Below are positions 45,543 to 53,503 of a stretch of 64,000 nucleotides of DNA, piece after piece. This DNA is from Leisingera methylohalidivorans DSM 14336 (lineage in GTDB: Bacteria; Pseudomonadota; Alphaproteobacteria; Rhodobacterales; Rhodobacteraceae): NCBI RefSeq assembly GCF_000511355.1, contig NC_023135.1, positions 3,002,371 through 3,066,370 of the forward strand, read 5' to 3'. A model generated the notes under the pieces. That model ran no database searches. It had not been told where the DNA came from and saw only the letters and a list, made by a program, of their open reading frames with translations. The position numbers were made by a program, and so were the translations under genes. Within the stretch, counting starts at the first letter, position 1. Each line of letters starts with the position of its first letter.

Positions 45543-45629
45543 ACAAACATGGGCAAACTGCCCGCGTAGGGCCATCAAACCAACCCCAATGTCTCTCCGC
45601 GAGGGGGAGGAAACTTGGGGCTCAGGTCA
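45543..45629 (+). mobile_element. Right-end remnant of the IS3-family element
   Basis: Beyond the transposase stop the sequence GAGGAAACTTGGGGCTCAGG (from about 45607) followed by TCA resembles the right terminal inverted repeat of IS407/IS511-type elements (GGAAACTTGGGGGCAGGTCA as remembered). No matching left end is found upstream, so only the right half of the element remains. The 150 bp that follow up to the pentapeptide-repeat gene show nothing recognisable. Confidence 0.5.
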
Positions 45630-45778
45630 CATCGCCGATCCAACCCACCACCCGCCTGGGACTATACGCCTGGCCACTTCGGATAGGGATGCCCCTCCTT
45701 TTGAGATGGCTTCAACACGCATCACATTGGCAAAGAACGATGCCGTCTGGTGGGAGGCATCCACGCCATCAACATGGC

Positions 45779-46402
45779 CTAAGTCCACATGTACCCGTAG
45801 GGCGTGATCTGCTCCATGAGCGACGCGTGGCAACTCCCTCCTCTGTCATCTGCCCCGGTGATGCGGCGCAGCCATGTACGGCCATAAACCTCAGCGTCAG
45901 ACGCATTGACACCGCTTTGGAAAATGGCTCCTTCAGCCCAAAGCCCGCCGAGCAGCGTCGCGCCGGCCAGATCGACCGGGCCATGAAACCGGGTCGCTGC
46001 ACAGGAGAAGCTTGACAGGATCTCTGCGCCCGCAAGGTCCGTCTCCTGCCGCAGCACCGCGGCGTCCAGAACGCAGGTGCCGCGCATTTCCGCGCCTCTC
46101 AGGCAGGCATCGCCACGAAACTCTGCGCCGTCGCACCTCAGATCATGGCCGAAGACGGCGCCGCCGCCGTCCAGCCCCTGTTCAAAGACGCAATCGCGGA
46201 ACCATGTCAGGCCAAGACAGGTTGCCCCGGCGAGAGTCACCCGCCCTTCAAAGACCGATCCCGTCAGGTCAAAGCCGCAAAGGGACTGCCCCGACAGGTC
46301 CAGCGCGCCAGTGATGCGGCGGGCCCTGAGATCCAGGGCCTCGCCGGGAACGAAGGGCGCGGTCAGAGCCGCGCGCAGTTCCTGCGGAGACATCGGCGTC
46401 AT
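45779..46402 (-). CDS. Pentapeptide-repeat protein
   Basis: A 207-residue protein with irregular A(D/N)LxG-type pentapeptide repeats across residues 25-170 (for example ALDLSGQSLCGFDLTGSVFEG and AEFRGDACLRGAEMRGTCVL, split here), which should fold into a right-handed beta-helix. It is unusually cysteine-rich (about nine Cys). It overlaps the Rieske oxygenase gene by 4 bp and is the last gene of the large operon. Its role in the pathway is unknown; no ribosome-protection or gyrase link can be inferred. Confidence 0.83.
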   Translation of the reverse strand: MTPMSPQELRAALTAPFVPGEALDLRARRITGALDLSGQSLCGFDLTGSVFEGRVTLAGATCLGLTWFRDCVFEQGLDGGGAVFGHDLRCDGAEFRGDACLRGAEMRGTCVLDAAVLRQETDLAGAEILSSFSCAATRFHGPVDLAGATLLGGLWAEGAIFQSGVNASDAEVYGRTWLRRITGADDRGGSCHASLMEQITPYGYMWT

Positions 46403-47451
46403 GCGCTTTCCTTCTCCGCCTCCTGGGCATCCAGCGCCTTGAAATGCTCTTTGGCGCGTTTGACCATCATCTGCCGCAGGCGGGAGACACCGATATCATG
46501 CTGGTAGAGCATCTCGCGGCGGCGGGCGTCTTCGGGGATCGATTCCAGCATGGTGCGGTCCTGTTCCAGAACATGCCAGTGACGGTCTTCGAGGCTGGCC
46601 CGGTAGAGGAAGCGCCAGCTCTCCGCCGCCACACCCTGCACCTTGCGGCAACGCCAGAAGAAGCTGTGGTGCGTGTGCTCGTCGATGGGGGTGGCGAAAC
46701 CGATGATCCGGAACGGCCCGCCCGGACCGGCGCCATCGGGGTAAGGAATATCGAGGCGGAAGAACATCACGCCCTCATCTATCACCACCTCGGTATAGTC
46801 GAAGTTCACGCCCTGTTGCGAGACGCGCTCGATCTGGAAGCCCTTCTCGCGCTTTTCAAGCTTCATGGTGTCCTGTTTCGACCCGTAGGCAAGGGTGAAA
46901 CTGTCCGCATGCAGATAGGAGGCGTGCATCGGGTCGGCTGCGTTGTCGAGGCTGAAGCGGTAGTTGCAGTCCCAGTGGGTCATGCAGGGGAAGACCTGCC
47001 ATTCATCCGAGACGAACTCTTCCGGCGGGGTGAACTCGGGCGCTTCGGGCCGGTCGGCGGAAGGCAGGTAGATGAACACCGCGCCGCCTGCTTCTGCGGT
47101 CTCGTACGAGGTCAGCGCCTTGCGGCCTTCCAGGGCGCATTCCGGCATCGCGGGCACCCGCACCACGGTGCCGGTGCCATCCACTGTTACACCGTGGTAC
47201 CAGCAGGCGATGTGGTCGCCATGAACACGTCCCAGCGACAGTTTTGCGCCGCGGTGCGGACAGAAATCCTCGATGCAATGGACATGGCCTGCGCCATCGC
47301 GCCACATCACGAGGTTCTCACCCGCGACCCGGCGCGCCAGCGGCTTGCCCGCTTTCAGCTGCACCGAGGTGGCCACCGGCATCCAGAAGCCGCGCAGCCC
47401 CTGAGAGACGTATTCCTCGACACGATTGCGATTGCTTTGACTGTTCTGCAT
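46399..47451 (-). CDS. Rieske non-haem iron oxygenase, alpha subunit
   Basis: A 350-residue oxygenase. The Rieske 2Fe-2S ligands are Cys64, His66, Cys83 and His86 (DFCPHRG and ACWYHG). The catalytic domain has DNAADPMHASYLHAD, giving bridging Asp173 and iron ligands His176 and His181. This length and the lack of a beta-subunit gene suggest an alpha-only (alpha3) enzyme of the demethylase/monooxygenase kind rather than a two-subunit ring dioxygenase. No ferredoxin gene is near; flavodoxin and FprA-type reductase genes in the operon probably feed it electrons. Confidence 0.9.
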   Translation of the reverse strand: MQNSQSNRNRVEEYVSQGLRGFWMPVATSVQLKAGKPLARRVAGENLVMWRDGAGHVHCIEDFCPHRGAKLSLGRVHGDHIACWYHGVTVDGTGTVVRVPAMPECALEGRKALTSYETAEAGGAVFIYLPSADRPEAPEFTPPEEFVSDEWQVFPCMTHWDCNYRFSLDNAADPMHASYLHADSFTLAYGSKQDTMKLEKREKGFQIERVSQQGVNFDYTEVVIDEGVMFFRLDIPYPDGAGPGGPFRIIGFATPIDEHTHHSFFWRCRKVQGVAAESWRFLYRASLEDRHWHVLEQDRTMLESIPEDARRREMLYQHDIGVSRLRQMMVKRAKEHFKALDAQEAEKESA

Positions 47452-47463
47452 GGCTTTTCCCCC

Positions 47464-47727
47464 TCAGGCGCCGATGCCGTGTTCGGCATGCGCTGCATCA
47501 TGCGATGCGTTGATCTGTTTCAGTTCGGCTTCAAAGACCTCCAGGGTCCAGGCGCCGGCCTCGCCCGACGGACGGGTGATCTTGCGGCTGTTCAGCTCGT
47601 CCACGACTTTTTCAAAATCGTGACAGCCGGTTTCATAGATGCGCTCCAGATCTTGAGCGAACCGGGTTTCCGCATCGGTCAGCGGGCGGCCTTTGGATTG
47701 GGTGCGCAGGGCGGGATCTTGCAGCAT
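47464..47727 (-). CDS. Small recombinase-like helix-turn-helix protein
   Basis: An 87-residue acidic protein, clearly coding by its AGGAG ribosome-binding site and tight operon spacing (12 bp to the Rieske gene). The segment FEKVVDELNSRKITRPSGEAGAWTLEVFEAELKQIN resembles the LN-x-x-x-I-x-x-P-x-G-x-x-W-x-x-x-x-V-x-x-x-L motif of serine-recombinase HTH regions. No catalytic domain is present. Small proteins of this type beside Rieske oxygenases exist in other genomes as I recall; their function is unknown. Confidence 0.72.
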   Translation of the reverse strand: MLQDPALRTQSKGRPLTDAETRFAQDLERIYETGCHDFEKVVDELNSRKITRPSGEAGAWTLEVFEAELKQINASHDAAHAEHGIGA

Positions 47728-47768
47728 GGCGGTCTCCTTTGAGGGTGGGTTTCGGAAAGGCGGGCCGG

Positions 47769-48236
47769 TCAGGCCGCCTCGCTCAGTTTTTCTGCGGCAA
47801 TCGCCACGGCGGCCTCGGCCCAGGGAAAGGCCAGATCCTCGGCAAGATCGTCGCCGGAAGCGTCATGCACGATGCGTTCGCCCAATTGCGTGGCGCCATA
47901 TGAGACCAAGAGCTCCGCGAGCTTGCCGCTGCCCTGATTGAAGGTTTCGTCATATTCGCTGTCGCCCAGCCCGAAGATGGCGAAATGCACACCGCTTAGA
48001 TCAGGCGCCGCCGCCGCCATCGCCTCGGCAAAGGGCTGTGCCGAAGCCGGCAGCTCTCCGTCGCCATAGGTCGAGCAGACCAGCAGATAGAAGGCATCCC
48101 GGTCGAAATCGCCGGGGTCGAAATCTTCAAGATTCTGGCAATCCACCTCGTGGCCGCTTTCCAGCTCCGACTGGATGTCTTCGGCCAGCATTTCGGCGTT
48201 GCCGGTTTCGGTTCCGTACAGCAGGGTAATATTCAT
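47769..48236 (-). CDS. Flavodoxin
   Basis: A 155-residue flavodoxin of the MioC/CysJ-like type. The FMN phosphate loop is YGTETGNAE (residues 7-15), and the isoalloxazine loops are STYGDGELP and FGLGDSEYDETFNQG. The ATG overlaps the stop of the reductase gene by 1 bp (TGATG), so both are made together. It likely carries electrons from the FprA-like reductase to the Rieske oxygenase encoded downstream. Confidence 0.92.
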   Translation of the reverse strand: MNITLLYGTETGNAEMLAEDIQSELESGHEVDCQNLEDFDPGDFDRDAFYLLVCSTYGDGELPASAQPFAEAMAAAAPDLSGVHFAIFGLGDSEYDETFNQGSGKLAELLVSYGATQLGERIVHDASGDDLAEDLAFPWAEAAVAIAAEKLSEAA

Positions 48237-49474
48237 CAGCGCAACTCCTCGCTTGCCTTGGAAAGTGCCAGCATGCGGGCACGGGTTGAGATCTTGACGC
48301 GGCAGCGCCCCTCGGGCGCGGCGGCGGTTTCGGCGGCGTCGATCCGCTGCCAGCCTTCGTAGCTGACCAGATCCGGCAGCCCCTCCAGGATGGCGCGGCC
48401 GGGTTTGCCGCTGCCCTCTGCCGGGATTTCGGCCAGAATAGTTTTTGCCAGCGCCTGGGCATCGGCGCGGTTTTCCGGGATCGTGCCGCGCGGGCCGCGG
48501 CGGAACCAGCCGGTGGCATAGAGGCCATCATCCAGCTTGCCGCCTTCGGCGTCCTCGGCCCCCGCAACCAGCGCGTCCCGTTCCAGCGCGCCTTCGGCCC
48601 GGAACCCGATGGCGGTCAGAAACGCGGTGCAGGAAATGCGCTCTTCGCCGCCATCCGCGGTGCGGAACACGGCGGTTTCGACGCGGTCACGACCTTCCAG
48701 CGCCACCGGCGTCAGGCCAAAACGGAAGGTGACCAGGCGGCGGCCGGTGCCGTGGCCGTCGATCACGGCCAAGGCGGCGAGTTTCTTGGCGGCTTCGGGA
48801 TCATCGCTGTCTCCGGCACCTTCCACGCGGATGGTGACACCGGCCAGCTTGCCCAATTCCTTGACCATGACGGGATCGAACTTGGCCTGCCCCGCCTGCG
48901 AGCGGCCAATGATCTGCAGGCTCTCAATACCGCTGGCGGCGAGCCATGCGCTGACACCCGGCCCGGCGTCGGAGCCTTCCAGCTCTTCCGGCGTCTTGGC
49001 CAGCAGCCGCAGCAGGTCAATGGCCACATTGCCGTTGCCCATGATCACCGGATGCTTGCCCAGCCGCGGCAGATCCGCTGCCTCGGGATGCTCGTTGATG
49101 GCCTGGGTCAGCTGGCCCGAGGCATGGACACCGGCCAGATCCTCGCCGGGGATGCCCAGGCTGCGGTCGCCCGGCAGACCGGCCGCCAGCACCACCGCAT
49201 CATAGGCGGCGCGCAGATCGTCCAGCGAGATCTGTTCGTTCACAGCCAGATTTCCGATGAACCGCGCGCCCTGGCGTTCGAACAGCCGGGCAAACTGGCG
49301 GATCACCCCCTTGGTGCCCTGATGGTCGGGGGCCACGCCGTAGCGCACCAGCCCGTAGGGCACCGGCAGCTTGTCGATCACATCGACCTGCAGATCCGGC
49401 TGCGCCTTCAGCAGCGCCTGGGCCAGGTAGCAGCCCGACGGGCCTGCGCCCACGATGGCAATCTGTGCAGTCAT
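48236..49474 (-). CDS. FprA/adrenodoxin reductase-like NADPH:flavodoxin reductase
   Basis: A 412-residue FAD/NADPH flavoprotein. The FAD-binding motif is IVGAGPSGCYLAQALLKA at the N-terminus; LVRYGVAPDHQGTKGVIRQF is a hallmark of the adrenodoxin reductase/FprA group; the NADPH fold is HPVIMGNGNVAIDLLRLLAK. The C-terminal GRDRVETAVFRTADGG segment and GYEGWQRID-like end (VSYEGWQRIDAAE) also match. It overlaps the ALDH gene by 4 bp and the flavodoxin gene by 1 bp. Confidence 0.9.
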   Translation of the reverse strand: MTAQIAIVGAGPSGCYLAQALLKAQPDLQVDVIDKLPVPYGLVRYGVAPDHQGTKGVIRQFARLFERQGARFIGNLAVNEQISLDDLRAAYDAVVLAAGLPGDRSLGIPGEDLAGVHASGQLTQAINEHPEAADLPRLGKHPVIMGNGNVAIDLLRLLAKTPEELEGSDAGPGVSAWLAASGIESLQIIGRSQAGQAKFDPVMVKELGKLAGVTIRVEGAGDSDDPEAAKKLAALAVIDGHGTGRRLVTFRFGLTPVALEGRDRVETAVFRTADGGEERISCTAFLTAIGFRAEGALERDALVAGAEDAEGGKLDDGLYATGWFRRGPRGTIPENRADAQALAKTILAEIPAEGSGKPGRAILEGLPDLVSYEGWQRIDAAETAAAPEGRCRVKISTRARMLALSKASEELR

Positions 49475-50979
49475 GACGCCTCCAGCGCGGCACCGGCCCA
49501 GGGATGGGGGGCACCGCTCAGATCAACATAGATCGATTTCTGGGCCATGTAGGCGCGAATGCCCTCGCGGCCCTTTTCCCGGCCCATGCCGCTGTCCTTC
49601 TCGCCGCCAAAGGGCGTTGAGATCGAGAACTGCTTGTAGGTATTGACCCAGACGGTGCCGGTAGAAATCGCCCGACCGACCCGCCAGGCCTTGGGGAAAT
49701 CCCGGGTCCAGAGACCCAGCGCGAGACCATAGTCATTGTCGTTCGACTGGGCGATCACATCCGCCTCGTCCTCGAAGGGCAGCACGACCAGTACCGGGCC
49801 AAAGACCTCCTCGCGGCAGATCCGCGCGGTATTGGGCACCCCGGCAAGAATTGTCGGCAGGTAATAGGCGCCCTTGCCGTAGCCCTCTCCTGTTGGGGCA
49901 CTGCCGCCGCACAGGACCTCGGCCCCTTCGCTGCGCGCCATTTCGACGTAACGGGCGACGCTGTCGCGGTGATCCGGATGCACCATCGGCGCCACCTGCG
50001 TGGTCTCCTCAAACGGATGACCGACCTTCAGCCGCTTCGTCGCCTCGGTCAGCCGGGCCACAAAGTCATCGTAGACCGGCTTTTCGACAAACAGCCGGGC
50101 GCCGGCGATGCAGCTTTGCCCGGTGGAGGAGAAGACGCCGAACATTACCCCGGCAACGGCCTGATCGATATCCGCATCGGCAAAAACGATGGTCGGGGAT
50201 TTGCCGCCCAGCTCCAGCGAGACCGGCATCAGCTTTTCCGCCGCCTGTTTTGCCAGCATCCGCCCCGTCGAGGTGCCGCCGGTGAAGCTCACCTTGGCGA
50301 TATCGGGATGTTCGACCAGCAGATTGCCGATCTCGCGCCCGGCGCCGGGCAGCACCGAGAACAGCCCCTTGGGCAGCCCTGCCGCCTCGACAATGCGGGC
50401 CAGTTCGAGGCTCACCAGCGGCGACCAGGATGCAGGTTTCAGAAGCACCGCATTGCCCGCCGCCAGCGCCGGGGCCACTTTCTGCGCATCAGAGGCGATG
50501 GGCGAATTCCACGGCGTGATGGCCGCCACCAGACCCAGAGGTTCGTGGACCGACATCGTAAGCGCGGTGCCGCGCTGAGCGGTCAGGCTGTCATCGGTGG
50601 TTTCCAGCACCGCAGCGAAATAGCGGAAGGTGGCAGCCGCCGAGCCCGCGAGCGCGCCGGTTTCACGCAGGGTCTTGCCGGTGTCCCGGCTCTGGATGAG
50701 GGCGATGCGATCTGCGTTGGCTTCGATGCCATCCGCGATGGCAGAGAGATAGCGGGCCCGTTCATGCGGTTTCAGGCTGCGCCAAGCAGGGTCGGCCTGC
50801 GCTGCCTTGGCGCGGGCAATCGCCCGCAGCCCGTCTTCGCGCGAGGCGCCTTTCAGCACCCGGTTGACAGTGCCGTCGGCCGGGAAGATCGAGGTGATCT
50901 CTGCACCGGTGCCGGTTTCCCATTCGCCGCCGACAAACAGCTTGCCGTCCGGCAGGGGGATATCACTTGCATCTTTCAT
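49471..50979 (-). CDS. NAD(P)-dependent aldehyde dehydrogenase
   Basis: A 502-residue ALDH. Catalytic Cys lies in FSSTGQSCIAGARLF and the general-base Glu in MPVSLELGGKSPTIVF; the cofactor segment is ITPWNSPI and VSFTGGTSTGRMLA. C-terminal PFGGEKDSGMGREKGREGI is typical. It would oxidise a semialdehyde produced in the pathway, possibly from extradiol cleavage or from the thiamine enzyme. It begins 11 bp after the aspartate-dehydrogenase-like gene. Confidence 0.93.
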   Translation of the reverse strand: MKDASDIPLPDGKLFVGGEWETGTGAEITSIFPADGTVNRVLKGASREDGLRAIARAKAAQADPAWRSLKPHERARYLSAIADGIEANADRIALIQSRDTGKTLRETGALAGSAAATFRYFAAVLETTDDSLTAQRGTALTMSVHEPLGLVAAITPWNSPIASDAQKVAPALAAGNAVLLKPASWSPLVSLELARIVEAAGLPKGLFSVLPGAGREIGNLLVEHPDIAKVSFTGGTSTGRMLAKQAAEKLMPVSLELGGKSPTIVFADADIDQAVAGVMFGVFSSTGQSCIAGARLFVEKPVYDDFVARLTEATKRLKVGHPFEETTQVAPMVHPDHRDSVARYVEMARSEGAEVLCGGSAPTGEGYGKGAYYLPTILAGVPNTARICREEVFGPVLVVLPFEDEADVIAQSNDNDYGLALGLWTRDFPKAWRVGRAISTGTVWVNTYKQFSISTPFGGEKDSGMGREKGREGIRAYMAQKSIYVDLSGAPHPWAGAALEAS

Positions 50980-50990
50980 CGCAGAGCTCC

Positions 50991-51815
50991 TCAGATTGCA
51001 GACGGGCCGATCCGGTTGCGGATTTCCCGCAAGACGGAATAGACAGTGGAGACAGAGGTCTTGGCGTTGCCCGCCGACGGCAGATTCTCGATCCGCATGG
51101 AATAGCGCGCGAGCGGCGAGCTGACCTCGTATTCATGCATATTGCCGGGCGCGGCAGGGTCAGCGACCAGTTCGACGCGGGTGGCTTCGAACCCGGCCCC
51201 CGCGAGGGCCAGCGTTGCCGCGACATTGGCATTCTTGGGATAGGCTGTCGCCGCTTCACGGGCGTTGCCGGTGAAGAAGATCGCCCGTTCACCAAGGTGA
51301 TCAAGATCAAGCGCTTCTTCCGCCGGGGTGCCGCTCCAGGCCTTTGGCGGCTTGGTGCCGCGATAAGTCACTTCCAGCCCGCCAGCCGCGCCAAGCGCCG
51401 ACAGCAGGTCGATGCCGCCGACGGCCCCGGCCGGCAGGATCAGCCGGGCATCGCCTTCCCGGGCGGCGGCGCGAAGATCCGCGTGCAGCCCGTCATCCGC
51501 CAGCGCGCCGATAGAGACCAGGATGGTGTCCACCCCGGACCGCAGCACCTCGGGCAGATGGGCTTTGACCACCGCATGACCGGCACATTCGATCAGCAGG
51601 TCCGGCCGCGCCTCCAGCAGCGCGGGAACGGATGTGACCACCTGCCGGGCCGCGGCCAGCCCGGCGAAGTCGCGCTCAAGCCGCGCTTCGGTATCTTCGG
51701 CAAACTCCGGCAGAACCATGACGGTGAGGCTGTCCAGCGGCGCATCAAGCGTGTCGTTCAGCAGCAACAGCAGCGTGGTGGCGATATTGCCGAATCCGAT
51801 CAGTGCGAGATCCAT
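50991..51815 (-). CDS. Aspartate dehydrogenase homologue (NadX-like)
   Basis: A 274-residue Rossmann-fold protein starting MDLALIGFGNIATTLLLLLND. Family segments are DLLIECAGHAVVKAHLPEVL, LPAGAVGGIDLLSALGAAG, TYRGTKPPKAW and AYPKNANVAATLALAG. Characterised relatives convert L-aspartate to iminoaspartate/oxaloacetate plus ammonia with NAD(P). In this operon it may instead act on an amine or imine intermediate of the degraded compound. The ATG at 51815 lies 4 bp after the thiamine-enzyme gene. Confidence 0.88.
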   Translation of the reverse strand: MDLALIGFGNIATTLLLLLNDTLDAPLDSLTVMVLPEFAEDTEARLERDFAGLAAARQVVTSVPALLEARPDLLIECAGHAVVKAHLPEVLRSGVDTILVSIGALADDGLHADLRAAAREGDARLILPAGAVGGIDLLSALGAAGGLEVTYRGTKPPKAWSGTPAEEALDLDHLGERAIFFTGNAREAATAYPKNANVAATLALAGAGFEATRVELVADPAAPGNMHEYEVSSPLARYSMRIENLPSAGNAKTSVSTVYSVLREIRNRIGPSAI

Positions 51816-51819
51816 CAGG

Positions 51820-53493
51820 TTACTCCTTGTTCCCTGCGGCACCTGCAGGGGGACCGGAAAAGGCTTCGGCGAAGGGGCCGATGGCGCACATGTCGACCTC
51901 AATCACCTGCGGACCGCGGGCGGCCAGCGCAGCTTCAAGAGCGGTCCCGAAATCTTCGACGTCGGTGACCTTCCGGTGCGGCATGGCGATCGAGGCGCAA
52001 AAGGCTTCGAAATCCGGCACCGCGACCTGGGAGTAGTGACGGCGGCTGTCGTATTGAGCGTCCTGAATGTTCTGGATCACCCCGTAAGCCTGATCATTCA
52101 TCAGCACGTAGACCAGCGGCGCGTGCTCATCGACGGCGGTGATCATTTCGGCCAGCCCCAGCATGGTGCCGCCATCGCCCAGAATGGTGATTGCTTTCGG
52201 CCCGTCAGAGGCAAGCGCCGCGCCAATCCCCATCGACACACCCTGCCCGATGCCTCCCCCCAGCGCATGCACACCGAGTTTGGGGTCGGAAATCCGCACA
52301 TAACGGTTGCCGAAGGTGGAGTTCGAGATGGTGACATCGCGCACCCAGGCGTGGCCACCGCTGCTGACCTTTTCCGCCAGCACATCGGCCACCACGCTGT
52401 AGGGGCCGAGGATGTCGCGCATCCGGCCTTCGGATTGGGCGCGGGTGCGGGCGATATCGAAGGGCAGCTCCGGATCCGTGTCCAGTTTTTCCGGCAGCAG
52501 CTCCAGAAGCCGTGCCAGCGTATCGGCGGCATCGCCATGGGCGAAGACCTCAACCGGGTAGTTGCGCCCGCCCTGGCTGGCTTCGGCGTCGATCTGGATC
52601 AGCGGACGCGGCAGCGGCAGCTTGTTGTTGCGGGTCTCATTGCCGCGCAGGCGCGAGCCGGCAACGATCATCAGGTCGCAGCTGTCATAAAGCGCCGCCG
52701 CTTCGGGCGTCATGTTGAAAGCCCCAAGCGAGCCGCTCTCCTCTTCCGAAACCACAGCGCGGCCATTGGTGGAGGTCACAACACCAAAGCCCCGGCGCAT
52801 CAGTTCGGTCGCCTCTTTGCCGGCGCCGCGGGCGCCGCCGCCCAGCCAGATCATCGGCCGTTTGGCGGCTTTGACGCGCTCGGCGATCTCCTCGATGACG
52901 CTGTCAGGGGCGCGCGGCTTCTGCACTTCCGGCGCATGCACACGGGTGGCCGGATGCGCGGGCGAGCGCTGAACGTCAACAGGGATCTCAAGGCTCACCG
53001 GGCCGGAGGGGGCGGACATCGCCGACGACACCGCCGCGGTCAGCGTGCCAATGGCGCCGCCAGCATCCCACATGCGGTAGACCGCCTTGGAAACCCCGCG
53101 CAGCATCTCTGGCTGGCGCGGCACGTCATGGATGGCGGCACGGTCGCGGTCGGCGAATTCACGGTCCACCTGGGTGGTGATATGCAGTACCGGCGAGCCT
53201 GCGGTCAGCGCCTCTGCCTGCGCCCCGGCAGCGTTGCCTGCGGCGGTTCCGGTGGAGGTCATGCAGACCCCCAGGTGCCCAGTCACCCGGGCATAGGCAT
53301 CGGCCATGTTCATGGCGCCGGCCTCGCCGCGGGCAGGCACAAAGCGGATCCGGTCCTGGCGCGCCACGGCGTCGAGGATCGGCATGTTGTGGATCGAGAT
53401 CACGCCAAAGATGGTGGTCACCCCGATGTCGGCCAGGTAGCGGGCGATAAAGTCCCCGACGGTTCCCGCGTCTGCAATAGGTTCCATTTTCAT
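51820..53493 (-). CDS. Thiamine-diphosphate-dependent enzyme (acetolactate synthase/decarboxylase type)
   Basis: About 557 residues. The N-terminal PYR domain has the activating glutamate in VPARGEAGAMNMADAYARVTG; the middle domain is FAD/ADP-type; the C-terminal PP domain has the ThDP/Mg motif ILGDGGTMLGLAEMITAVDEHAPLVYVLMND (GDG to ND). It may cleave or join a 2-keto acid. GAGG lies 8 nt before the ATG at 53493; the long upstream extension to 53700 overlaps the SDR gene antisensewise in composition and is rejected. The gap to the SDR gene is 10 bp. Confidence 0.9.
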   Translation of the reverse strand: MKMEPIADAGTVGDFIARYLADIGVTTIFGVISIHNMPILDAVARQDRIRFVPARGEAGAMNMADAYARVTGHLGVCMTSTGTAAGNAAGAQAEALTAGSPVLHITTQVDREFADRDRAAIHDVPRQPEMLRGVSKAVYRMWDAGGAIGTLTAAVSSAMSAPSGPVSLEIPVDVQRSPAHPATRVHAPEVQKPRAPDSVIEEIAERVKAAKRPMIWLGGGARGAGKEATELMRRGFGVVTSTNGRAVVSEEESGSLGAFNMTPEAAALYDSCDLMIVAGSRLRGNETRNNKLPLPRPLIQIDAEASQGGRNYPVEVFAHGDAADTLARLLELLPEKLDTDPELPFDIARTRAQSEGRMRDILGPYSVVADVLAEKVSSGGHAWVRDVTISNSTFGNRYVRISDPKLGVHALGGGIGQGVSMGIGAALASDGPKAITILGDGGTMLGLAEMITAVDEHAPLVYVLMNDQAYGVIQNIQDAQYDSRRHYSQVAVPDFEAFCASIAMPHRKVTDVEDFGTALEAALAARGPQVIEVDMCAIGPFAEAFSGPPAGAAGNKE

Positions 53494-53503
53494 CTCTTCT
53501 TCC

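Noticed and set aside
45627..45833. 68-codon minus-strand frame between the IS3 remnant and the pentapeptide gene
   Set aside because: A fragment such as SLSEVARRI recalls transposase OrfA helices, but the match is too short and it overlaps the pentapeptide gene.
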